A stretch of 64,000 bases of DNA, from positions 102,481 to 166,480 of the forward strand of contig NZ_FNLO01000014.1 of NCBI RefSeq assembly GCF_900095735.1, in the 5' to 3' direction. A program made the translations under genes and the position numbers. The number at the start of each line of letters is the position of its first letter. The first letter of the stretch is position 1. The notes under the pieces are model-generated. The model was not told where the DNA came from. It did no database searches and was given only the letters and a program-made list of their open reading frames with translations. This document shows, in pieces, positions 16,287-26,920 of the stretch. The DNA is from Chitinasiproducens palmae. GTDB lineage: Bacteria > Pseudomonadota > Gammaproteobacteria > Burkholderiales > Burkholderiaceae.

Positions 16287-16889
16287 TCACTGGCCGGCGC
16301 TGCGCTCGCGAATCTGCGGCCAGGCCAGCTTCATGTAGTAGAACATCGACCAGATGGTCAGCAGGGCGGCCAGATAGATCAGCCACTCGCCCCACAGCGG
16401 CGTATCGATGAACGGCAGGATGCGTACGCCGCCGATCACCGGTGTACCCCACAGCAGGAGCATCGGGATCGCAACCATCTGGCAGACCGTCTTGATCTTG
16501 CCGAGCGAATTCACTGCGACGCTCTTCGAGGCGCCGATCTTGGCCATCCATTCACGCAGCGCGGAGATGGTGATTTCTCGGCCGACAATGATCAACGCGA
16601 TCGCCGCGTTCAGCCGACCGAGCTGCACCAGGACCAGCAGCGCGGCGGTCACCATCAGCTTGTCCGCGACCGGGTCCAGGAAGGCGCCGAACGCCGACGT
16701 CTGGTCGAGCTTTCGCGCCAGAAAGCCATCGAACCAATCGGTGAGCGCCGCAAGAATGAAGATCAGCGCCGCGCACAGATTCCGGTCGGCTGGCGAAAGG
16801 ATGCCCGACGGCAGATAGAAGACGCCGACCGTCAGCGGTATCAGCACGATACGCAGCCAGGTCAGCAGAATCGGGACATTGAACGGCAT
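16287..16889 (-). CDS. pgsA: CDP-diacylglycerol-glycerol-3-phosphate 3-phosphatidyltransferase
   Basis: A 200-residue integral inner-membrane enzyme of the CDP-alcohol phosphatidyltransferase family. It makes phosphatidylglycerol phosphate, the committed step to phosphatidylglycerol and cardiolipin. The catalytic motif is intact: D-W-F-D-G-x2-A-R-x8-G-x3-D-x3-D (DWFDGFLARK then FGAFLDPVADK). Four or more membrane helices are visible. The start MPFNVPILLTWLRI at 16889 matches the family N-terminus; an upstream GTG/ATG would add six residues. It lies 106 bp after dnaQ and before the tRNA-Gly cluster. In related genomes pgsA usually follows uvrC, which here is on the other strand 16 kb away. Confidence 0.95.
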   Translation of the reverse strand: MPFNVPILLTWLRIVLIPLTVGVFYLPSGILSPADRNLCAALIFILAALTDWFDGFLARKLDQTSAFGAFLDPVADKLMVTAALLVLVQLGRLNAAIALIIVGREITISALREWMAKIGASKSVAVNSLGKIKTVCQMVAIPMLLLWGTPVIGGVRILPFIDTPLWGEWLIYLAALLTIWSMFYYMKLAWPQIRERSAGQ

Positions 16890-16995
16890 GTCAACAATGA
16901 GCGGCAAGATTGGAACAATTGTGCACGCTCGGCCACGCGCTCACAAGGAAAAGGCGGGCGTAACTGCGACGCCCGGCACACCGCGCACCAGGCAG

Positions 16996-17736
16996 TCAGC
17001 CGGCCTCGCCGACACCGGCCTCGCTGGGGAGCGCGCGCCACACGGCGGTCTTGCGCGCCGCGCGCTCGATGTCGTCGAGCGTGGCGACATGTGCCGCCTG
17101 CTCCGCCTCGCTGGCCCGCAAGACCGGTAGGTTCAGCTTCGCGAACGACAGCGCCAGACCGGTCACGTCCGTGCGGATTGCCTCGCCGGGCTCGCCGATG
17201 CTCTCGATCACCAGGCTTTCCTGTCCGCGCGTCATTGCCAGGTAGACGTCGGCAAGCAGTTCCGCGTCGAGCAACGCGCCATGCAGCTTGCGGTGCGCGT
17301 TGCTAATGCCAAACCGGTCGCACAGCGCATCGAGCGAATTGCGCTTGCCCGGGAACATTTGCTTCGCCACCACGAGCGTATCGGTGATCGCGCCGCAGTA
17401 TTCGTGCAGCGGCGGCATGCTCAGACGCTCAAATTCCGCATGCAGGAAGCCAACGTCGAACGGCGCGTTATGGATGATCAGTTCCGCGCCGCTCAAGTAT
17501 TCGCGCAGCGTGGCGGCGATCTCGGCGAACTTCGGCTTGTCCGACAGGAATTCCGTGGTCAGGCCGTGCACGGCGAGCGCGCCCGGATCGCTGTCGCGTT
17601 CGGGGTTGATGTAGAAGTGCAGGTTGTTGCCGGTCAGGCGCCGGTTCACCAGTTCCACCGCGCCGATTTCGATCACACGATCGCCGGTGCGGGCGTTCAG
17701 GCCGGTGGTTTCGGTATCCAGGACGAGTTGACGCAT
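16996..17736 (-). CDS. dnaQ: DNA polymerase III epsilon subunit, 3'-5' exonuclease
   Basis: A 246-residue proofreading exonuclease of the replicative polymerase core. The DEDDh motifs are complete: Exo I DTETTGL (7-13), Exo II in IIHNAPFDVGFLHAEF, and Exo III HGALLDAELLADVY with the catalytic His and Asp. The C-terminal 65 residues form the usual flexible linker and polymerase-binding tail. Gene order on the minus strand, methyltransferase-rnhA-dnaQ, is widespread in Proteobacteria. The gap to rnhA is about 160 bp, so dnaQ may have its own promoter, though none is clear. Confidence 0.96.
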   Translation of the reverse strand: MRQLVLDTETTGLNARTGDRVIEIGAVELVNRRLTGNNLHFYINPERDSDPGALAVHGLTTEFLSDKPKFAEIAATLREYLSGAELIIHNAPFDVGFLHAEFERLSMPPLHEYCGAITDTLVVAKQMFPGKRNSLDALCDRFGISNAHRKLHGALLDAELLADVYLAMTRGQESLVIESIGEPGEAIRTDVTGLALSFAKLNLPVLRASEAEQAAHVATLDDIERAARKTAVWRALPSEAGVGEAG

Positions 17737-17897
17737 GATGATCAGGAGGCGGTTCGGGACAATGGCGTAAGCAGGCGACTCGCAAGTCGGCGCGAAGGTT
17801 GCGTGAAGTCTGCGTGAAGTTTATTAAGCGCGGCGGGCAGGGACGGCGGGGCGTGAGCGCACGGCGTGCCAGCGCGCGAGATCGCGGCAGGCCGTCT

Positions 17898-18362
17898 TCA
17901 CGCGAGCGTCGCGGCTGGTCCGGCCGGGCTCAGCACGCCCTTGTTCGCGAGTGCATCGGCGCGTTCGTTCTCGGGATGGCCGGCGTGGCCCTTGACCCAG
18001 CGCCACTGGATGTCGTGTGCCTGCGTCAGCGCATCCAGCTCCCGCCACAGGTCGGCGTTCTTCACCGGCGCCTTCGCCGCGGTCATCCAGTTCTTTTTCT
18101 TCCAGCCGTGGATCCACTCGCTGATGCCTTTCTGCACGTATTGCGAGTCAGTGTAGATCACCACCTCGCATGGCCGTTTCAGGAGGGTGAGCGCGGCGAT
18201 CACGGCCGTCAGCTCCATCCGGTTGTTCGTCGTATTCGGCATGCCGCCGAAAATTTCCTTCTCGACCTGGCCGAAGCGCAGGACCGCTCCCCAGCCGCCG
18301 GGGCCGGGGTTGCCTTTGCACGCGCCGTCGGCGTAGATCTCGACATGGTTTTGCTGGGTCAT
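17898..18362 (-). CDS. rnhA: Ribonuclease HI
   Basis: A 154-residue endonuclease cutting the RNA strand of RNA-DNA hybrids. The catalytic carboxylates are in [15 protein letters not shown] (first Asp), [12 protein letters not shown] (Glu), IYTDSQYV (second Asp) and NERADALAN (fourth). The tryptophan-rich basic protrusion [13 protein letters not shown], used for substrate binding, is present. The ATG overlaps the stop of the upstream methyltransferase gene in an ATGA arrangement, which implies translational coupling and fixes the start. The length is typical of bacterial RNase HI. Confidence 0.97.
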   Translation of the reverse strand: MTQQNHVEIYADGACKGNPGPGGWGAVLRFGQVEKEIFGGMPNTTNNRMELTAVIAALTLLKRPCEVVIYTDSQYVQKGISEWIHGWKKKNWMTAAKAPVKNADLWRELDALTQAHDIQWRWVKGHAGHPENERADALANKGVLSPAGPAATLA

Positions 18363-19237
18363 TGCTGTGCTGTCTGGCTGTCTGTTCGTTTCATTGCTTC
18401 GTGTCTGCTCGCGCGCGTGCCCGATTCGCTCGCGCGGCGCGGCGCGGCGGCCGGCGCCACGGGCGCGAGTGCCGGCACCACCGCCTTGCGTTTCTTCCAT
18501 GCCGGACCGATCAGGCGCATGCCGCGTTCACGCTTGATTGCCGTGATCAGGAAGGTCGCGCCAAAGATCGGCCACCAGCGATCGCCCGCCTTTTCCATGA
18601 ACGCATAGCGGTTCAGCCATTTGTCGCTTGCCACCGGCGGACGATAGCAGCCGAAGCGACCGCGACTCAGTTCGAAGCCCAGCAGCTTGATCCAGTCCTT
18701 GATTCGCGTAAAGGCGATCAGGTTCTGCGTGGCGGGTACGAACGAGCGTCTGGCCATGCGGGCGACCGACTGGCGCACGCCCCACAGGCTCAGCGAGTTG
18801 AAGCCCACGATGACCAGCCGCCCCTCCGGCACCAGCACGCGTTCGGCTTCACGCAGCAGCGCGTGCGGGTCGTCGCTCAGTTCCAGCACGTGCGGCAGCA
18901 CCAGCAGGTCGACGCTCTGCGTTGCGAACGGCAGGTCCAGGACCTCGCCGGCGACGATCGAGTCGATGCCCGGCGGGCGCTGCGCGTCGCTGGGCCAGCG
19001 CGGCCCGCCGTCGGCGCCCCGCGGCGCCTCGCCCAAGGCCGCGTCGAGCAACAGGGTCCGGTGGCTCATGCGGCTTTCGCGCAGCGCGGCGAGATGGGGC
19101 AAGCCGATCTGGACCGCATGGTAGCCGAACATGTCGCCAACCAGCCGGTCGAGTTGCGCCTGTTCCCATGCGAGGATGTAGGCGCCGGGTGGCGTCTCGG
19201 TCCATGCGGGCCAGTCGGTCGGAAAACGGTCAGCCAT
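18359..19237 (-). CDS. SAM-dependent methyltransferase
   Basis: A 292-residue class-I methyltransferase of the type commonly found directly upstream of rnhA in Beta- and Gammaproteobacteria. Visible core: [22 protein letters not shown] (motif IV region), [26 protein letters not shown], and LSLWGVRQ. Motif I is replaced by a diverged segment containing a Pro/Gly-rich insert (residues about 75-95). The C-terminal 45 residues are Ala/Pro/Arg-rich and low in complexity. The substrate is unknown. The start at 19237 (MADRFPTDW) is chosen because it begins the conserved part. It is coupled by ATGA to rnhA and divergent from gloB. Confidence 0.85.
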   Translation of the reverse strand: MADRFPTDWPAWTETPPGAYILAWEQAQLDRLVGDMFGYHAVQIGLPHLAALRESRMSHRTLLLDAALGEAPRGADGGPRWPSDAQRPPGIDSIVAGEVLDLPFATQSVDLLVLPHVLELSDDPHALLREAERVLVPEGRLVIVGFNSLSLWGVRQSVARMARRSFVPATQNLIAFTRIKDWIKLLGFELSRGRFGCYRPPVASDKWLNRYAFMEKAGDRWWPIFGATFLITAIKRERGMRLIGPAWKKRKAVVPALAPVAPAAAPRRASESGTRASRHEAMKRTDSQTAQQ

Positions 19238-19395
19238 GTCGGTCCGGTGACGCAGCGGGAGTTCTGCTAAGGTGTATTGGAAACGGGCATGCCGTACGGC
19301 ATCCCGAGACCCCATGGTGCCCGAAACGGCGCGACCGGCACTGCCGCCGCGCATTCGGCGCATTCGGCGCGTGCGGCGCTCGACGGCGCGGCGCG

Positions 19396-20238
19396 TTGTA
19401 CCAGACTAGTCCGGAGTCGACTATCGCTACCGAACATCGGGCCGACGCGCTCGTCTGCACCGCCTTGCCGGCCCTGCAGGATAACTACATCTGGGTGCTG
19501 GACGATGGCGCGCAAGCGGTCGTCGTCGATCCGGGCCAGGCGGCGCCCGTGCAGGCGATGCTGCGAGCGCGTCAGCTGCAACTGGCCGCTATTCTACTCA
19601 CGCATCATCACGCCGACCATGTCGCCGGTGTGCCTGCCCTGTTGGCCGATGCGCCCGGCGCACCGGTGTTCGGTCCGGCGGTCGAGGCGATCGCGACGGT
19701 CGACCGCCCGGTTCGAGGCGGCGAGCGCGTCGCGGTGCCCGGTCTGGCGCTCGATTTCCAGGTGCTGGATACGCCCGGGCACACGCGCGGCCACATCGCG
19801 TTTTACTCGGCCGACGCGCGCCTCGGGGCGCCACGCCTGTTCTGCGGCGACACGCTCTTCGCCTGCGGTTGCGGCCGGCTTTTCGAAGGGACGCCGGAGC
19901 AGATGCATGCGTCGCTGGGCGGGTTCGCGGCGCTGCCCGATACCACCCGCGTGCATTGCGCACACGAGTACACGCTGGCCAATATCCGCTTCGCACTGGC
20001 CTGCGAGCCGGGCAATCGGGTGTTACAGGCGTTCGATCGCGAGGCGAGCGCACTGCGCGAAAAGGGCCAGCCGACCGTACCCACCACGCTCGGCGACGAG
20101 CGGGCGCGCAACCCGTTTCTGCGGGTCGATGTGCCCGAGATCGCCGCCACGCTTGAGGCGCGGGCCGGGCGCGCGGTGCCCCCGGGCGCCCCGCGTTTCG
20201 CTGCGCTGCGCGCCTGGAAGGACGTTTTCCAGCCTTAG
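19396..20238 (+). CDS. gloB: Hydroxyacylglutathione hydrolase (glyoxalase II)
   Basis: Metallo-beta-lactamase-fold enzyme hydrolysing S-lactoylglutathione to lactate and glutathione, the second step of methylglyoxal detoxification. The metal-binding T-H-H-H-A-D-H motif (69-75), DTPGHTRGHI, FCGDTLFACGCGRLFEGT and CAHEYTLANIRFAL are all present, and the C-terminal substrate domain ends in AWKDVF. No ATG exists near the expected N-terminus. TTG at 19396 (280 residues) is used here; TTG at 19465 would start just before PALQDNYIWVL and gives a more typical length. Neither has a strong ribosome site, so the start is uncertain. Divergent from the methyltransferase gene and upstream of mltD. Confidence 0.92.
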   Translation: MYQTSPESTIATEHRADALVCTALPALQDNYIWVLDDGAQAVVVDPGQAAPVQAMLRARQLQLAAILLTHHHADHVAGVPALLADAPGAPVFGPAVEAIATVDRPVRGGERVAVPGLALDFQVLDTPGHTRGHIAFYSADARLGAPRLFCGDTLFACGCGRLFEGTPEQMHASLGGFAALPDTTRVHCAHEYTLANIRFALACEPGNRVLQAFDREASALREKGQPTVPTTLGDERARNPFLRVDVPEIAATLEARAGRAVPPGAPRFAALRAWKDVFQP

Positions 20239-20246
20239 ATTTTTTC

Positions 20247-20274
20247 TTGAAAAGTTATCTAGGTGCTGGATTAT
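20247..20274 (+). promoter_or_regulatory. Candidate promoter upstream of mltD
   Basis: TTGAAA (20247-20252), 16-bp spacer and GATTAT (20269-20274) lie in an A/T-rich stretch immediately after gloB and 91 bp before the mltD ATG. The -10 matches only 4 of 6, so this is tentative. Confidence 0.35.
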
Positions 20275-20364
20275 TCGCATGAATTTGTAACGCTGGTTGA
20301 CGAAGCCGAGACGCTTCCCTACCATCGCTCCATCCCGTTCTACCCGCTTCCCTCAGAGACGCTG

Positions 20365-22062
20365 ATGCGATTGCTCTTCTGTGTGCTGTCGGCGCTGATG
20401 CTGACCGCCTGCGCCGGTACGGCCACCAGAACATCCGATGACGGCCTCGCCACCGATGCGCTGGCCTCCAATCAGGATCGATCCAAGACCACGCCACTGC
20501 ACGATGCGCTGCGCCGTAACGGCGCATCCCGCACGATCGACCTCGATCACGCGAGTGTCGATTCGCTTGCCGTCGACAATCGCGACATCTGGACCCGCGT
20601 TCGCGACGGCTTCCAGTTGCCGGACCTCGATACCGATCTCGCGCAGTCGAAAACCGACTGGTACGCGTCGCGGCCCGAGTATGTCGAACGCATGATCGGC
20701 CGCTCGCGGCTGTATCTCTATCACATCGTCGAACAGCTCGAGCAACGCCACATGCCGACCGAGCTGGCGTTGTTGCCGTTCGTCGAAAGTGCATACAACC
20801 CGCAGGCATTGTCGGTGGCAAAGGCGGCGGGCATGTGGCAGTTCATCCCGGGCACCGGCCGCGATTACAACCTGAAGCAGAACATGTTCCAGGACGAGCG
20901 CCGCGATGTGCTGGCCTCGACCGACGCTGCGCTGGCCTATCTCAGCCGCCTGCACGACATGTTCGGCGACTGGCAACTCGCGCTGGCCGCGTACAACTGG
21001 GGCGAGGGCAATGTGCAGCGTGCGATCAACCGCAATGCCGCGCAGGGCCTGCCGACCGACTATCTGAGCCTGCGCATGCCGGCCGAGACGCGCAACTACG
21101 TGCCGAAGCTGCAGGCGGTCAAGAACCTGATCGTCGATCCGAGGCGCTACGGCCTGAACCTGCCGTCGATTCCGAACCACCCGTACTTCGTCACGGTGAC
21201 GACGTCGCGTGACATCGACGTGAAGGTCGCGGCGAAGCTGGCCGACCTGTCGCTCGACGACTTCAAGGCGTTGAATCCGTCGTTCACCAAGCCGGTGATC
21301 CTGGGCGCCACCTCGCCGCAGATCCTGCTGCCGTTCGACAACGCCGCGCGCTTCGAGCGCAACCTCAAGCATTTCAACGGACCGCTGTCGAGCTGGACGA
21401 CCTACACGGTCGACAGCCGCGAGCGTCCGGCCGCACTGGCGGCGAAGATCGGCGTCGACGCCGACACCCTGGTCGCGGTCAACAAGATTCCCGCCGGCAT
21501 GCGCCTGAAACCGGGTTCGACCGTGCTGGTGCCGAAGTCGGGCGACGACGACGTCGAAGACATCAGCGCCGACATCGCCGAGCGCGCGGTGCTGGCCGTC
21601 GAGCCGGACCGTCCCGACACCCGGCGCATGCTGGTACGCGTGGCGCGGCGCGAGTCGCTGGACAGTTTCGCGCAGCGCTATGGCGTGAGCGAGTCGCAGG
21701 TGCGCAGCTGGAACCGTCTGCGCGGCGGCGTGCTGCCCGCCGGTGCACGGGTCGTGGTCCATGTGCCGGCCGGCCAGACCATCGCCGCGGCACCGCGGGC
21801 GATGCCGATCGAAAACGTTGCGGTAAGCAGTCCGAGCCGCGGCATCGTGCGAGCCTCGGCCACGGTCGAGCGCCGCGCCGCCGCCGCGCCGCTGCCGGTC
21901 AAGCGGGTCTCGGCGCCGGCGCCGGTCAAGAAGGGCCGCAAGGCGCCGGTGCAGGCATCGCGCAAGACCACGACCGGCAACCGTTCGGCATCGCGCAAGG
22001 CGGTCCGCAAGGTGGCGGCGAAGGGCAGGACGGGCGGCACGGGCGTTAAGATCCGCCGCTGA
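20365..22062 (+). CDS. mltD: MltD-type membrane-bound lytic murein transglycosylase
   Basis: A 565-residue outer-membrane lipoprotein that cleaves peptidoglycan glycan strands. The signal peptide ends in the lipobox LTAC (Cys at 17). The SLT catalytic domain lies around residues 115-240: LLPFVESAYNPQA contains the catalytic Glu, followed by AAGMWQFIPGTGR and LALAAYNWGEGNVQRA. Two LysM-like peptidoglycan-binding modules follow (around 345-395 and 410-465; NKIPAGMRLKPG and WNRLRGGVLPAG). The C-terminal 80 residues are Lys/Arg/Ala-rich and probably bind anionic polymer. The ATG at 20365 begins the signal peptide; upstream in-frame residues do not fit. The neighbourhood next to gloB is conserved in relatives. 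Confidence 0.93.
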   Translation: MRLLFCVLSALMLTACAGTATRTSDDGLATDALASNQDRSKTTPLHDALRRNGASRTIDLDHASVDSLAVDNRDIWTRVRDGFQLPDLDTDLAQSKTDWYASRPEYVERMIGRSRLYLYHIVEQLEQRHMPTELALLPFVESAYNPQALSVAKAAGMWQFIPGTGRDYNLKQNMFQDERRDVLASTDAALAYLSRLHDMFGDWQLALAAYNWGEGNVQRAINRNAAQGLPTDYLSLRMPAETRNYVPKLQAVKNLIVDPRRYGLNLPSIPNHPYFVTVTTSRDIDVKVAAKLADLSLDDFKALNPSFTKPVILGATSPQILLPFDNAARFERNLKHFNGPLSSWTTYTVDSRERPAALAAKIGVDADTLVAVNKIPAGMRLKPGSTVLVPKSGDDDVEDISADIAERAVLAVEPDRPDTRRMLVRVARRESLDSFAQRYGVSESQVRSWNRLRGGVLPAGARVVVHVPAGQTIAAAPRAMPIENVAVSSPSRGIVRASATVERRAAAAPLPVKRVSAPAPVKKGRKAPVQASRKTTTGNRSASRKAVRKVAAKGRTGGTGVKIRR

Positions 22063-22123
22063 GCAGGTCATCGGTTGCGTCCGTCGATGCAGCCGATAGC
22101 TGGATTTCCAACGGCGCTCAGGC

Positions 22124-22129
22124 TATAAT
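22124..22129 (+). promoter_or_regulatory. -10 element likely serving carAB
   Basis: A perfect TATAAT 230 bp before the carA start. The matching -35 region is poor (TGGATT at 22101-22106 with a 17-bp spacer), so activator dependence or an error in assignment is possible. A long leader would leave room for pyrimidine or arginine control. Confidence 0.45.
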
Positions 22130-22359
22130 CGACAGGTTTAGCCAAATCAGTCTCGCCCTAGCGCCTACCCCTCTTTCACGTTCGTCCCCGTCCCAGTCCA
22201 AGCAGACGGCTCGCCGGCGCAGTGCGTGGTCCATCCGACCGCGCCGCGACGCGGAGCCGGGCGCGCCGGACGCAGCGGTGCGGTTGTCGTCGCTGCACGT
22301 CTAGGCGATCGATGGTGACGGACGGGTCGGCAACAGGGTTGTCCTTTCAGGAGCTTCCC

Positions 22360-23499
22360 GTGCTGCCGTCTTTGCCTCCCGCCTTGCTCGCCCTCGCCGA
22401 TGGAACCGTCTTCCGCGGCTGGTCGTTCGGTGCCGAGGGCCACGCGATCGGTGAAGTGGTGTTCAACACCGCGCTCACCGGCTATCAAGAAATTCTCACC
22501 GATCCCAGCTACGCGCGCCAGATCGTCACGCTGACCTATCCGCACATCGGCAACGTCGGCGTCAACGACGAGGATGTCGAGGCGTCGCGCATCTGCGCCG
22601 CCGGCCTGGTCATCCGCGATCTGCCGGTACGGGCCTCGAACTTCCGCCAGACCCGCACGCTCGACGACTATCTGAAGTCGCAGGGCGTGGTCGGCATCGC
22701 CGGCATCGACACGCGCCGCCTGACGCGCCTGCTGCGCGACAAGGGCGCCCAGAACGCCTGCCTGCTGGCCGGCGAGGACAATCCGGAGCGGGCCGTCGAA
22801 CTGGCGCGCAGCTTCGCCGGCCTGTCGGGCATGGACCTCGCGAAGGACGTTTCGTCGACGAAGTCCTATGACTGGCGCCAGACCGAATGGCATCTGGGCC
22901 GTGGCTACGGCGAGTTGGCTTCGCCCCGTTACAAGGTCATCGCGTTCGATTACGGCGTCAAGTACAACATCCTGCGGATGCTGGCCGAGCGGGGCTGCGA
23001 CGTTGTCGTGCTGCCCGCGCAGTCGACGATCGAGGAAGCGCTGGCGCACAAGCCGGACGGCATCTTCCTGTCGAACGGCCCGGGGGATCCCGAGCCGTGC
23101 GACTACGCGATCACCGCCACGCGCGAGGCCATCGCCCGCGGCATCCCGACCTTCGGCATCTGTCTCGGCCATCAGTTGATGGCGCTCGCCGTCGGCGCCA
23201 AGACGGTCAAGATGAAGACCGGCCACCACGGCGCGAACCACCCGGTCAAGGATCTCGACGACGGGCGCGTGGTCATCACCTCGCAGAACCACGGCTTCGC
23301 GGTCGATGCGCAGACGTTGCCGGCCAACGCGCGCGTCACCCACGTGTCGTTGTTCGACCAGACGCTGCAAGGCTTCGCGCTGACCGACAAGCCGGCGTTC
23401 TGCTTCCAGGGCCACCCCGAGGCATCGCCTGGTCCGGCCGACGTGGCCTACCTGTTCGACCGCTTCGTCGCGTCGATGGCCGAACGGCGCGCCGCGTGA
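22360..23499 (+). CDS. carA: Carbamoyl-phosphate synthase small subunit
   Basis: A 379-residue glutaminase subunit that supplies ammonia to CarB for carbamoyl phosphate, the precursor of arginine and pyrimidines. The N-terminal domain carries [15 protein letters not shown] and [11 protein letters not shown]. The class-I amidotransferase domain has [10 protein letters not shown], the nucleophile Cys in [11 protein letters not shown], and the His/Glu pair in GHPEASPGP. The GTG at 22360 is chosen because AGGAG lies 6 nt upstream and the resulting length fits the family; an ATG at 22312 would add 16 residues. carB follows after 123 bp, forming the carAB operon. Confidence 0.96.
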   Translation: MLPSLPPALLALADGTVFRGWSFGAEGHAIGEVVFNTALTGYQEILTDPSYARQIVTLTYPHIGNVGVNDEDVEASRICAAGLVIRDLPVRASNFRQTRTLDDYLKSQGVVGIAGIDTRRLTRLLRDKGAQNACLLAGEDNPERAVELARSFAGLSGMDLAKDVSSTKSYDWRQTEWHLGRGYGELASPRYKVIAFDYGVKYNILRMLAERGCDVVVLPAQSTIEEALAHKPDGIFLSNGPGDPEPCDYAITATREAIARGIPTFGICLGHQLMALAVGAKTVKMKTGHHGANHPVKDLDDGRVVITSQNHGFAVDAQTLPANARVTHVSLFDQTLQGFALTDKPAFCFQGHPEASPGPADVAYLFDRFVASMAERRAA

Positions 23500-23622
23500 G
23501 CGCGGGCCGACGCTGAGCGGCACACCGGCGGCGCGGCCGCCACCCGAATACCGAAAGGGCACGCGGTCACGCACCGCGGCTCGCCCGTGCATCGAAAAAC
23601 CGAATCATCCTTCGAGAGCTTT

Positions 23623-26600
23623 ATGCCGAAGCGTAACGACATCAAGAGCATCCTGATCATCGGCGCTGGTCCGATCGTCATCGGTCAGGCCTGCGAGTTC
23701 GACTATTCCGGCGCCCAGGCCTGCAAGGCGCTGCGCGAGGAAGGCTTTCGCGTCATCCTGGTCAACAGCAATCCCGCGACCATCATGACCGACCCGGACA
23801 CGGCCGACGTCACCTACATCGAGCCGATCACCTGGGAAGTGGTCGAGCGCATCATCGCCAAGGAGCGTCCCGACGCGATCCTGCCGACCATGGGCGGCCA
23901 GACGGCGCTGAACTGCGCGCTCGCGCTGCACCAGCACGGCGTGCTCGCGCAATATGGCGTCGAGCTGATCGGCGCTTCGCCGGAGGCGATCGACAAGGCC
24001 GAGGACCGGCAGAAGTTCAAGGAGGCGATGACCTCGATCGGACTGGGTTCGGCCAAGTCCGGGATTGCCCATTCGATGGAAGAGGCGCTCAAGGTCCAGG
24101 CGCAGATCGCGGCCGAGACCGGCTCCGGCGGCTATCCGATGGTGATCCGGCCGTCCTTCACGCTTGGCGGTTCGGGCGGCGGCATTGCCTACAACCGCGA
24201 GGAATTCGAGGAAATCTGCAAGCGCGGCCTCGACCTGTCGCCGACCCGCGAACTGCTCATCGAGGAGTCGCTGCTCGGCTGGAAAGAATTCGAGATGGAG
24301 GTCGTGCGCGACCGCGCCGACAACTGCATCATCGTCTGCTCGATCGAAAACCTCGACCCGATGGGCATTCACACCGGTGACTCGATCACGGTGGCGCCCG
24401 CCCAGACGCTCACGGACAAGGAATACCAGTTGATGCGCAATGCGTCGCTGGCCGTGCTGCGGGAAATCGGCGTCGACACGGGCGGCTCCAACGTGCAGTT
24501 CGCGATCAATCCGGCCGACGGGCGGATGATCGTGATCGAGATGAACCCGCGGGTCTCGCGCTCGTCGGCACTGGCCTCGAAGGCCACCGGCTTCCCGATC
24601 GCGAAGATCGCCGCCAAGCTGGCGGTCGGCTACACCCTCGACGAACTGCGCAACGAGATCACCGGTGGCCAGACGCCGGCTTCGTTCGAACCGTCGATCG
24701 ACTACGTGGTGACGAAGATCCCGCGTTTCGCGTTCGAGAAATTCCGCGAAGCGGACTCGCATCTGACCACGCAGATGAAGTCGGTGGGCGAGGTGATGGC
24801 AATCGGCCGCACCTTCCAGGAATCGTTCCAGAAGGCGCTGCGCGGCCTGGAAGTCGGGGTCGACGGCCTCGACGAGAAGTCGAGCGATCGCGACGAGATC
24901 GTCGAGGAAATCGGCGAAGCCGGACCGGACCGCATCTGGTATGTCGCGGACGCGTTCCGCCTGGGCATGACGATCGAGGAGATCCACGAGGAAACCGCGA
25001 TCGACCCGTGGTTCCTCGCGCAGATCGAGCAGATCGTGCTGAAGGAGAAGGCGCTGGCCGAGCGTGCGCTCGACAGTCTGAGCGAAGCGGAATTGCGCTA
25101 CCTGAAGCGCAGCGGCTTTGCGGACCGCCGCATCGCACGCCTGGTTGGCGCGACCCCGACAGCCGTGCGGGAACGTCGTCTGGCGCTCGGCGTGCGGCCG
25201 GTGTACAAGCGGGTCGACACCTGCGCCGCGGAATTCGCGACGAACACCGCCTATATGTACTCGACCTACGAGGAAGAGTGCGAGGCCGAGCCGACCCAGG
25301 CGAAGAAGATCATGGTGCTGGGCGGCGGTCCGAACCGGATCGGCCAGGGCATCGAGTTCGACTATTGCTGCGTGCACGCGGCGCTGGCGATGCGCGAGGA
25401 TGGCTACGAGACCATCATGGTTAACTGCAATCCCGAGACCGTCTCGACCGACTACGACACCTCCGACCGCCTGTACTTCGAGCCGTTGACGCTGGAGGAC
25501 GTGCTGGAGATCGTCGACAAGGAAAAGCCGCTGGGCGTGATCGTCCAGTACGGCGGTCAGACGCCGCTCAAGCTGGCACTGGACCTGGAAGCCAACGGCG
25601 TGCCGATCGTCGGCACCTCGCCGGACATGATCGATGCCGCCGAGGACCGCGAGCGCTTCCAGAAGCTGCTGCAGGAACTCAGCCTGCGCCAGCCGCCGAA
25701 TCGTACTGCCCGGGCCGAGACCGAGGCGCTGGCGCTGGCCGAAGAGATCGGCTACCCGCTGGTCGTGCGCCCGTCGTACGTGCTCGGTGGCCGCGCGATG
25801 GAGATCGTCCACGAGCCGCGCGACCTCGAACGCTATATGCGCGAGGCGGTGAAGGTTTCAAACGATTCGCCGGTGCTGCTGGATCGCTTCCTGAACGATG
25901 CGATCGAATGCGACGTCGACTGCATTTGCGACGGCGAACAGGTGTTCATCGGCGGCGTGATGCAGCATATCGAGCAGGCTGGCGTGCACTCGGGCGACTC
26001 CGCCTGTTCGCTGCCGCCGTACTCCTTGGCGCCGGCGACCGTCGACGAACTGCGTCGGCAGACCGCCGCGATGGCGCGTGCGCTGCACGTGGTCGGCCTG
26101 ATGAACGTGCAGTTCGCGATCCAGCAGGTCGACGGCCAGGACGTGGTCTATGTGCTCGAGGTGAACCCGCGTGCTTCGCGGACCGTGCCGTACGTGTCGA
26201 AAGCCACCGGCATCCAGCTCGCGAAGGTTGCCGCACGCTGCATGGTCGGGCAGACGCTGGCGTCGCAGGGGGTCGAGAAGGAAGTCGTGCCGCCGTATTT
26301 CAGCGTCAAGGAAGCGGTGTTCCCGTTCGCGAAGTTCCCGACCGTCGATCCGGTGCTCGGCCCCGAAATGCGCTCGACCGGCGAAGTGATGGGCGTGGGC
26401 GAGACGTTCGGCGAGGCGCTGTTCAAGTCGCAGTTGGCGGCCGGTTCGCGTCTGCCGGAGTCGGGCACGGTGCTGCTGACCGTGACCGACGGCGACAAGC
26501 CGGCGGCCGTCGAGGTCGCCCGACGCCTGCACGCGCTGGGCTATCCGATCGTCGCAACGAAGGGGACGGCCGCCGCGATCCAGGCTGCCGGCGTGCCGGT

Positions 26601-26862
26601 GCGCGTCGTGAACAAGGTGAAGGACGGCCGGCCGCACATCGTCGACATGATCAAGAACGGCGAGATCGCGCTGGTCTTCACCACGGTCGACGAAACGCGC
26701 ACCGCGGTGGCGGATTCGCGCTCGATCCGGATGAGCGCGCAGGCCAACCACGTGACGTACTACACGACGATGTCCGGGGCCAGCGCCGCGGTCGAAGGCC
26801 TGCGTTATCTGCGCGAGCTCAAGGTCTACGATTTACAAGGACTGCATGCTCGCCTAAACTAA
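23623..26862 (+). CDS. carB: Carbamoyl-phosphate synthase large subunit
   Basis: A 1079-residue synthetase subunit with two homologous ATP-grasp halves joined by an oligomerisation domain and ending in an MGS-like allosteric domain. First half: [21 protein letters not shown] (13-33) and the grasp residues in [18 protein letters not shown]. Second half: [19 protein letters not shown] and [18 protein letters not shown]. The C-terminal domain ([19 protein letters not shown]) is the binding site for UMP/ornithine-type effectors in characterised enzymes. The start MPKRNDIKS is typical; GAGAG lies 5-10 nt upstream. Complete gene, partner of carA. Confidence 0.97.
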   Translation: MPKRNDIKSILIIGAGPIVIGQACEFDYSGAQACKALREEGFRVILVNSNPATIMTDPDTADVTYIEPITWEVVERIIAKERPDAILPTMGGQTALNCALALHQHGVLAQYGVELIGASPEAIDKAEDRQKFKEAMTSIGLGSAKSGIAHSMEEALKVQAQIAAETGSGGYPMVIRPSFTLGGSGGGIAYNREEFEEICKRGLDLSPTRELLIEESLLGWKEFEMEVVRDRADNCIIVCSIENLDPMGIHTGDSITVAPAQTLTDKEYQLMRNASLAVLREIGVDTGGSNVQFAINPADGRMIVIEMNPRVSRSSALASKATGFPIAKIAAKLAVGYTLDELRNEITGGQTPASFEPSIDYVVTKIPRFAFEKFREADSHLTTQMKSVGEVMAIGRTFQESFQKALRGLEVGVDGLDEKSSDRDEIVEEIGEAGPDRIWYVADAFRLGMTIEEIHEETAIDPWFLAQIEQIVLKEKALAERALDSLSEAELRYLKRSGFADRRIARLVGATPTAVRERRLALGVRPVYKRVDTCAAEFATNTAYMYSTYEEECEAEPTQAKKIMVLGGGPNRIGQGIEFDYCCVHAALAMREDGYETIMVNCNPETVSTDYDTSDRLYFEPLTLEDVLEIVDKEKPLGVIVQYGGQTPLKLALDLEANGVPIVGTSPDMIDAAEDRERFQKLLQELSLRQPPNRTARAETEALALAEEIGYPLVVRPSYVLGGRAMEIVHEPRDLERYMREAVKVSNDSPVLLDRFLNDAIECDVDCICDGEQVFIGGVMQHIEQAGVHSGDSACSLPPYSLAPATVDELRRQTAAMARALHVVGLMNVQFAIQQVDGQDVVYVLEVNPRASRTVPYVSKATGIQLAKVAARCMVGQTLASQGVEKEVVPPYFSVKEAVFPFAKFPTVDPVLGPEMRSTGEVMGVGETFGEALFKSQLAAGSRLPESGTVLLTVTDGDKPAAVEVARRLHALGYPIVATKGTAAAIQAAGVPVRVVNKVKDGRPHIVDMIKNGEIALVFTTVDETRTAVADSRSIRMSAQANHVTYYTTMSGASAAVEGLRYLRELKVYDLQGLHARLN

Positions 26863-26870
26863 GCTTTCTG

Positions 26871-26893
26871 CGATGCCCCGTTTCGGGGCGTCG
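26871..26893 (+). terminator. Perfect 10-bp hairpin 8 nt after carB
   Basis: CGATGCCCCG (26871-26880) and CGGGGCGTCG (26884-26893) pair over the loop TTT with one G-T wobble. There is no T-run, so it is either a weak terminator or a 3'-end stabiliser of the carAB transcript. Confidence 0.45.
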
Positions 26894-26920
26894 AAGCGTC
26901 GGGCCGGCAGCGGAACGAGA

